The notes beneath the pieces were generated by a model that searched no databases, was not told where the DNA came from, and saw only the letters and a list, made by a program, of their open reading frames with translations. Shown here in pieces: positions 58,401-64,000 of a stretch of DNA of 64,000 bases (the first letter of the stretch is position 1; each line of letters opens with the position of its first letter). The DNA is taken from contig PTEX01000031.1 of assembly GCA_003342815.1 (NCBI GenBank), positions 2,991,984-3,055,983 of the forward strand, given 5' to 3'. Both the position numbers and the translations under genes were made by a program. Source of the stretch: Eudromia elegans. Taxonomy: Eukaryota; Chordata; Aves; Tinamiformes; Tinamidae.

Positions 58401-61400
58401 TTTTCTTGTGATGAAATTCTCACCAGAAGAGTAGCCTTACCCCATTTGGCTCAAGTTGTACCATCAAACTGTGTAGAGAACTTCAACAACAAATGCTTTG
58501 TAGTCCTACAAAATATAGAAATATCAGGGCTTTCTGCACAGACCCTGAAGTATTCCCTTAGTGCCCTTTTTATTTTATTGGACTTGTTTGCATAACAAGT
58601 ACCTCATTAAAAGTCCACAGCTAAAAAGCCATGTTCTCCATGAGAGCGTGGCTTGGCCTGTGGATACTGCACAGTGACTCAGATAGGGGCATTTCTAACT
58701 CTTAGGGCAGAATTCTCTAACACCAGTGCTGAGATGACAGTTCTACTTCTGTTAAGCTGTAAGACCTCCTCAAAATGCAAAATCTACGTAATTCTTGAAT
58801 CACTTGAAATAACTGAACAGCTTTTCATTGTCCAGTTAGCTGTAACCAGTATAGATTCTATTAAGGAGTCCCTATAAAATTTCCATGTGCAGCTCGTGGG
58901 ATGGGACATTCCTTCAATAATCTGAGTTCTCTTCTTACCGCAGTCGTCTTCACCAAGAGCAAAAGGAGGTTATTCCCAAATAAAGCTTCCATTGTATACA
59001 GCATTTTTTTGTTCCCTAATAAAAATTACTACCAGACTTTTTTTTTCTCTTGCAAAATTCTACTTGTTTCACTATCATCTTCAGCTTTACCTCTCTTTTC
59101 CGTAAAAATCAAAATCACAATCGATATCTCACAGCGATACAAATAAATCTGTTCATTATCCAATACAAAATGTCCAAGAGCTGGATGGATGCACAATGCA
59201 GATCACTCGGTGGCATAAAGACGTCCCCCGCCAGACCTAGGGTGGACGTGAATGCAGGAGCACTGAGGTTCCCCTGAGGGCAGAAGTCCTGTAGGACACC
59301 GGCCCTGGTCAGAGTCACACTGCACATTTCATGCCTGAATTCAAAGTCACATTTCTTATTCCAGTCCATGCACATACCTGCGTTACACAAGGAACTGGGA
59401 CCATTCGCTCTCCATATTATCTAGAGCAGATGAAAAAAACAACACAAGTTTTGATTCTTAGAGTTTGAAATGTGAAACTGAATGTCAAAACATACCATCT
59501 TTAACATCTTTCATTACTGTCTGAAATTAGCTCATCTTCTCTACTGATTTTTTCTTCAGGCTGCTCTATTAACAGTTCAGTAAATAGTGCCAAAAGTTTT
59601 CAACAGTTCCAAAGCTGCCTTCTTGTACAAAAGAGGTGCAGTATTTGTCAAGAAGCATATTAAAAACGCTAAGGATCTCGAACCCATTTATTCTAGATAT
59701 TCTAAAACCACACTCCTACCATCATCCTTTTACCCTGTAGGGAGTGCTGAGCTACTCAGGAGTTGCACTATGAACCTTTCACTGCTCTCATATTCAAAAC
59801 ATGAAGCTCTGGGAAACATCATCGCCCTTGGCATGAAGGTGATCAAAAATCCAAAGACATTTTCCTGGCGTCTACCTGTTTAATTTGATGCTGATGGGAG
59901 TCATGTACAGTTTCAAAACCAGTTTTTACCTGAAAACCTAAGTGAAGCATCCCTCTCTACTGTGCAAGTGAAAAGATTCGAGTGAAAAAAAGAACAAAGC
60001 TCTGCAAAATTAACTAGATAATTTAATCTCAAAGAGTTACTGACATTACTCAGATGAATCATTTAGCCTCAAGCAATGCTGATATTGGGGAAATATCATT
60101 AACTAAAGAAAATTACACTCTGTATCAGGACTGCAGCTCTGACGACGAGAGACATGAAGGCATTTGGGCATTGGCTTCGAAGAACAGAACACCCCGATGT
60201 CTGACGCAGGGAAACACCAGGGCTGGGCCAGGCTCCTGCTGGGGACACTCTGCAAGTAGCACAAGTAGCTCAGATCCCACCCTCTCCTACATGGGGCAGG
60301 GCCTTTGCGTGTCCCAAAGCACACACAGGCAGCTACAGAAGCAGCAGGATCACCACAAGTCCTAGTTGGAGAGGGAGGGAGGGAAATCACTTTGCTGCAT
60401 CTCTTCTTGCACAGTACATGGGTTTCACTCTATCCCATCCCTTACATCTTCATTTCGAAAACCGTTTCCTATATTCACATGCCATAATTTAATTAAAAAA
60501 ATTAAAGTACTATTCTCTTTACCAACATCTTAACTTTCAAGCCCAGTACTTACAGAAAGGTGCAGCACCCCTGAAATATCCCTTTTATCCCGAATTGCTC
60601 AGGTCCCACACGGACAGCAATGCAACTCTTCCTACACACGCTATTCTCAGCCAAAATACCAAAGGTCTTTTAAGGCCACCGCAGCAAAACCACAAGGATA
60701 TCCTTGACTGGAGAAAAATTCAAAGAACCGTGTTCAATTGATGTCTCCGAGTTCACTTTTGTTTTCTCATGCACCTCTCTGCAGCAGGAAATCAGCAGGG
60801 AACACACATCACCTTAATTAGCTCTGTTCCCAAATCTACAAAGGTGACTGGCATATTTTTCAAAGACAGCAGGTTTAAGTAAATAAAGGTATGCACACAG
60901 CAGGAAATAAGAAAACATGTGAGAAAGAAGAAAAAAAAATGCATTTTGAGTGAGCTGCATGCATTTTAAATCATTATGAAAACTAAATCATAGCTTGAAC
61001 TGGCATTCGCTCAAAACATCACCCGGACGACCACCTAGCTTTCTTGGACCACGTAAGTCTAGTGACACACGTCCTAGGAAAACTGAATGCGAGAGAGAAT
61101 TCTGTTGTACAGGAAAATTTTTATGGAGATTTTATCATTGATAGGGCTGTAATTACCTTCCAGAAGATGTAGTAAAATTAATGAATCAAGGAGAAGGAAC
61201 ATTGTTGAAAGCACCTTAAAACACACATCTAAGCCTCATGTAACTATTTGTGGTCAACTTTATGGGTTACATTCTTCAGTCACGAAGACCTAAGGATTAA
61301 TCTTGCAGAACTGCAGCTGCTGAAAATTTTTCCTTGGCAAATAGAGTACTAAACTCAGTATTAGGGAAAGTGCCTTTCTATTTTACAGAAAGAAAGCAAG

Positions 61401-61980
61401 AAACGAATTAACAAAATCCCACCCCCAAACAAGTAGTAGAAATTACAAGTCACACCTCATCAAGTGCCAGTCATCACTCACTCCTGCAAATGAACCCTCT
61501 TCTAATGAGAAAGCCAAGAAGCAGCCTCCCATATTCGCCTCCTTATTCCTCTCAGGACCCGTCAAATCCCTCAAACCAAGAGGATCTTCCAGCTTGGACC
61601 TCATGTGCTACAAGGGGCTATCCTATTTTCCCCACTTTTCCTGTCAAATCCCAGCAGTACAATTCAACTGAAAGATCTTTTGGGCTTCTGTAAATAACAG
61701 TGGTGACCCAGTAGCTACTGCTGGGAAGCATAAAGACCACTGCACTTGATTGAAATTAAAGCATTTTTTGTGGTGCACAACCAGAAAAACAATGCTAAAC
61801 TTGACGCCTTTGTTATATGTAGCTTCACGGTCACGCACACACATAAAAAAATATAGCTCCCCTTTAAAGGAGAATAAAGAAAAATGGCTTTCTGGGGTCA
61901 CCAATGGATGTTTTTTCCAACATCCTGGTTATGCAGCAAATTTCATTCAAATCCTTCTCTCAAACAGGTTCCCTGCTAAG
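58401..61980. other. Non-coding stretch, no gene seen
   Basis: The 98-codon frame at 59587-59883 (MPKVFNSSKAAFLYKRGAVF and on) follows a pyrimidine-rich tract with TTCAGG, but I recognise no family. The frames at 60054-60365 and 60103-60390 are antisense to each other. No gene supported. Confidence 0.45.
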
Positions 61981-61989
61981 AGGGCCGCC

Positions 61990-62160
61990 ATCATTCAGTG
62001 TGCATGAAACCTTTTATAATTGCATCGCTAATTAAGACATACTTTCAAGTGATGGATTACATATTAATTTGTACTTTTCCATAACCATTTTATATTAATT
62101 AAAAGCCTTATTTTAATTAAGTCAAAATTAAATTAGCACACAGAAAGAAAAGTTAAAAAA
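61990..62160. promoter_or_regulatory. AT-rich candidate conserved block with inverted repeat
   Basis: Contains TTAATTAAAA (62095-62104), a six-base spacer and TTTTAATTAA (62111-62120), preceded by CGCTAATTAAGAC and followed by AAAATTAAATTAGC. Multiple homeodomain-type cores with no simple repeat. Function is inference. Confidence 0.3.
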
Positions 62161-64000
62161 GAATGACCTCTTGGGATATTTCAGAAATACTGCCAGGAAC
62201 CCCAGAGTGAATATATAAACTTCACACATATTATCTCACCTTGTAACAAAGAGGAAAATACATGGTCAGGAGGAGAGGGGTTTTTTTTAATCATAGACAG
62301 CATGATAAAGGTTATGGGACAGAGAGAGAGGCATCAAGGATTTAATCCATGGTTGACACAACTGCGGTTAACCTATCCCTGAAATACCTGGGATAAATTT
62401 GGTAGATTAAATGAGCTCAGGTAAAGGGCCCAGGTATTGGTGGTCATGGGCATTCAATGCAAAGCCTCACTGTTTGCATATGAGATGGTTTTTATTGATG
62501 GTTCCTCCTGTTGGAGTATATGTAAATTCCAGTGCAACGGAATTTTTGGTACTTATCAGTGCTGTTCTGCAAGAGTTTTGCAAGAACACAAACCTCAAAT
62601 ATCCACCATGGATCATAATAGCCAATACAAAAAGTAAGTCTCATTTTGTGTGTACTTCCTCCAAGAAAATTTAGTAGAACTTGAAAAGTTATTGCCAAGC
62701 TTTGTGATGAGAAGCGTGAATATGCTTTACACTGGATTCTCAACCACTCCTATTTATAACATGCTTTACCTTTGAGGGAAATGGTAGCTTTGAGGGGTTT
62801 TGGAAGCACGTTACTAAAGTTTTTCACCAGAGCTACATCTCAAAACTGTTCTTTTGCTGCAACTTGCCCTGCTTTTCAGTGAGTTCCAGAAGTTAGCCTA
62901 GAGAAGCTGGTGACGTACAAGCCGGCCAGGGATGCTCACATTCTCCAGCTACATTACTTAACAGCAAGGCTGCTGCAGGCCATCCTTGGTCTCCAAGCTG
63001 TTGCATTTCCACTCTTGGCTTAATGGAGAATGAAGAGCAGCTGTGACTCATTTCCTTTCTAGATATACAGGAGTAGCAACTATCTAGCAAACGTGCCCAT
63101 CCTCAACTCCAGCACACCGCAATCTTACAGAGAAGTATGGAAGAGAGTGCAACTGGACCATCCTCTTTATATTCCCAAACTCACATTCAAGCTCCATGTT
63201 ATTCAATTAAAACCTGATGAGAGTCTCTTTACTGCCAATAATCTATAATACTCAGCAGCACTACCCAATTAAGCAGAATATTTCATATTACAAATTCTGT
63301 CATCCAAGCTTCCGGGTGCCACTCATTCCCATGCCATCGTTCACCTGCTCAAATACTTCACTGAATCAGAGGCAGAAGTTAAAAACAATTACCAAAAAGA
63401 CCATTTAAGACATGAGAATATTCAATCAAGATAGGAGAGGAATAACACCATCAAATATTCAAAATTGGAGATGCAAACACACAAGGAGAGATGGCTGTTC
63501 ACCATTTGCAAGTGCACTGTACAGATCTCTTTACTAACAGTATTTTCCATCCAAGGCTGAACAGGGAGCTCCCGTGATGGTCACTGAACTACACACGTTC
63601 TTCTGTTTCAAGGCTTCAAGTTCAACTTGTCCATTATGGCTGGCTCATCATGGCAGTCGCAGTGGATATATTTAAATTTCCATCAAAGACCAGAAATAAA
63701 CCTCCCCTGAGAGCAAGAGTGAGTGGAAATGCACTGGGCAATGTCAGGGGGAAGTCAGGAAGAATGGCAAGTGGGCTATTTAACTGACCTCCCCTTCAGG
63801 AGCAGGCAATGGGATCCAGTCTGAACCATAAGCATTTTCAAATGCAAGGGTAAAGGTTCATTGGAGAAGTTACACATAAATATTTGCACAATATGCAGAG
63901 TACTTTTGTTGTCTCCATTCTTGTCAGCTCTACAGCTATAAAAAAAAAAGCACAACGCTGCCCAGAAAACAGAAATTGTCACTATTTAGATGCACAGCTC
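62161..64000. other. Non-coding stretch to window end
   Basis: Unique sequence with a T-run at about 62281-62288. Frames of 60-87 codons without motif. No gene or transposon supported. Confidence 0.5.

Noticed and set aside
59587-59883. 98-codon frame after a pyrimidine tract, considered as a processed gene copy
   Set aside because: No family recognised, no poly-A tail and no target-site duplication seen.
1-64000. CRISPR arrays, prophage, plasmid or bacterial toxin-antitoxin systems
   Set aside because: No direct-repeat/spacer pattern, no operon structure and no prokaryotic coding density; the sequence is vertebrate in character.
1-64000. Retrovirus-like or Polinton-like elements
   Set aside because: No paired long terminal repeats and no recognisable gag, pol, env or capsid-type frames were seen.

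Overview
This window looks like non-coding vertebrate nuclear DNA, most likely from a bird or another sauropsid. The supporting signs are: no operons, no long open reading frames and no tRNA or rRNA genes; low interspersed-repeat content with no Alu- or B-type SINEs; at least one recognisable 3' end of a CR1 LINE (49550-49710, + strand) and a much older CR1-like tail (about 18018-18235, - strand); and decayed MIR-like SINE pieces. The species cannot be fixed from the sequence. The whole window could be intergenic (a gene desert) or one very large intron.

Layout. At the left edge (76-170 and 504-556, - strand) there are two candidate exons with good splice signals, compatible reading phase and CpG retention. 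They are the best evidence for a gene, which would continue beyond base 1, but I do not recognise the protein. From about 4 to 8.5 kb there are AT-rich tracts with palindromes and homeodomain-type TAATTA cores, followed by a TTATAA-rich segment that may be an ancient repeat or a conserved element. From 10 to 15.5 kb there is an interleaved inverted repeat, a block with an octamer site that looks like a developmental enhancer, and a small CpG-rich patch with a duplicated 14-mer. From 23 to 24.8 kb lies the most promoter-like part of the window: a CpG-retaining block, then two TATA boxes, a CCAAT box, a CRE-like site and a CpG-island-like stretch (21 CpG in 191 bases) holding a 48-codon reading frame. 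From 25 to 44 kb there are only MIR and simple-repeat relics plus AT-rich candidate regulatory blocks. At 44.9-45.3 kb a coiled-coil reading frame resembles ORF1 of a non-CR1 (L1/Tx1-like) LINE. From 49.5 kb to the end there are the CR1 tail, GC-rich chance reading frames, microsatellites and AT-rich inverted repeats.

How the parts may work together. If the blocks are truly conserved, the picture is a regulatory landscape of scattered enhancers in a gene-poor region, possibly with an unannotated RNA transcribed rightward from about 24.6 kb and a leftward gene entering at the left edge. I found no CRISPR array, phage, plasmid or toxin system, and no element with retroviral parts. Conservation was judged by eye (CpG retention, clustered binding cores), not measured.
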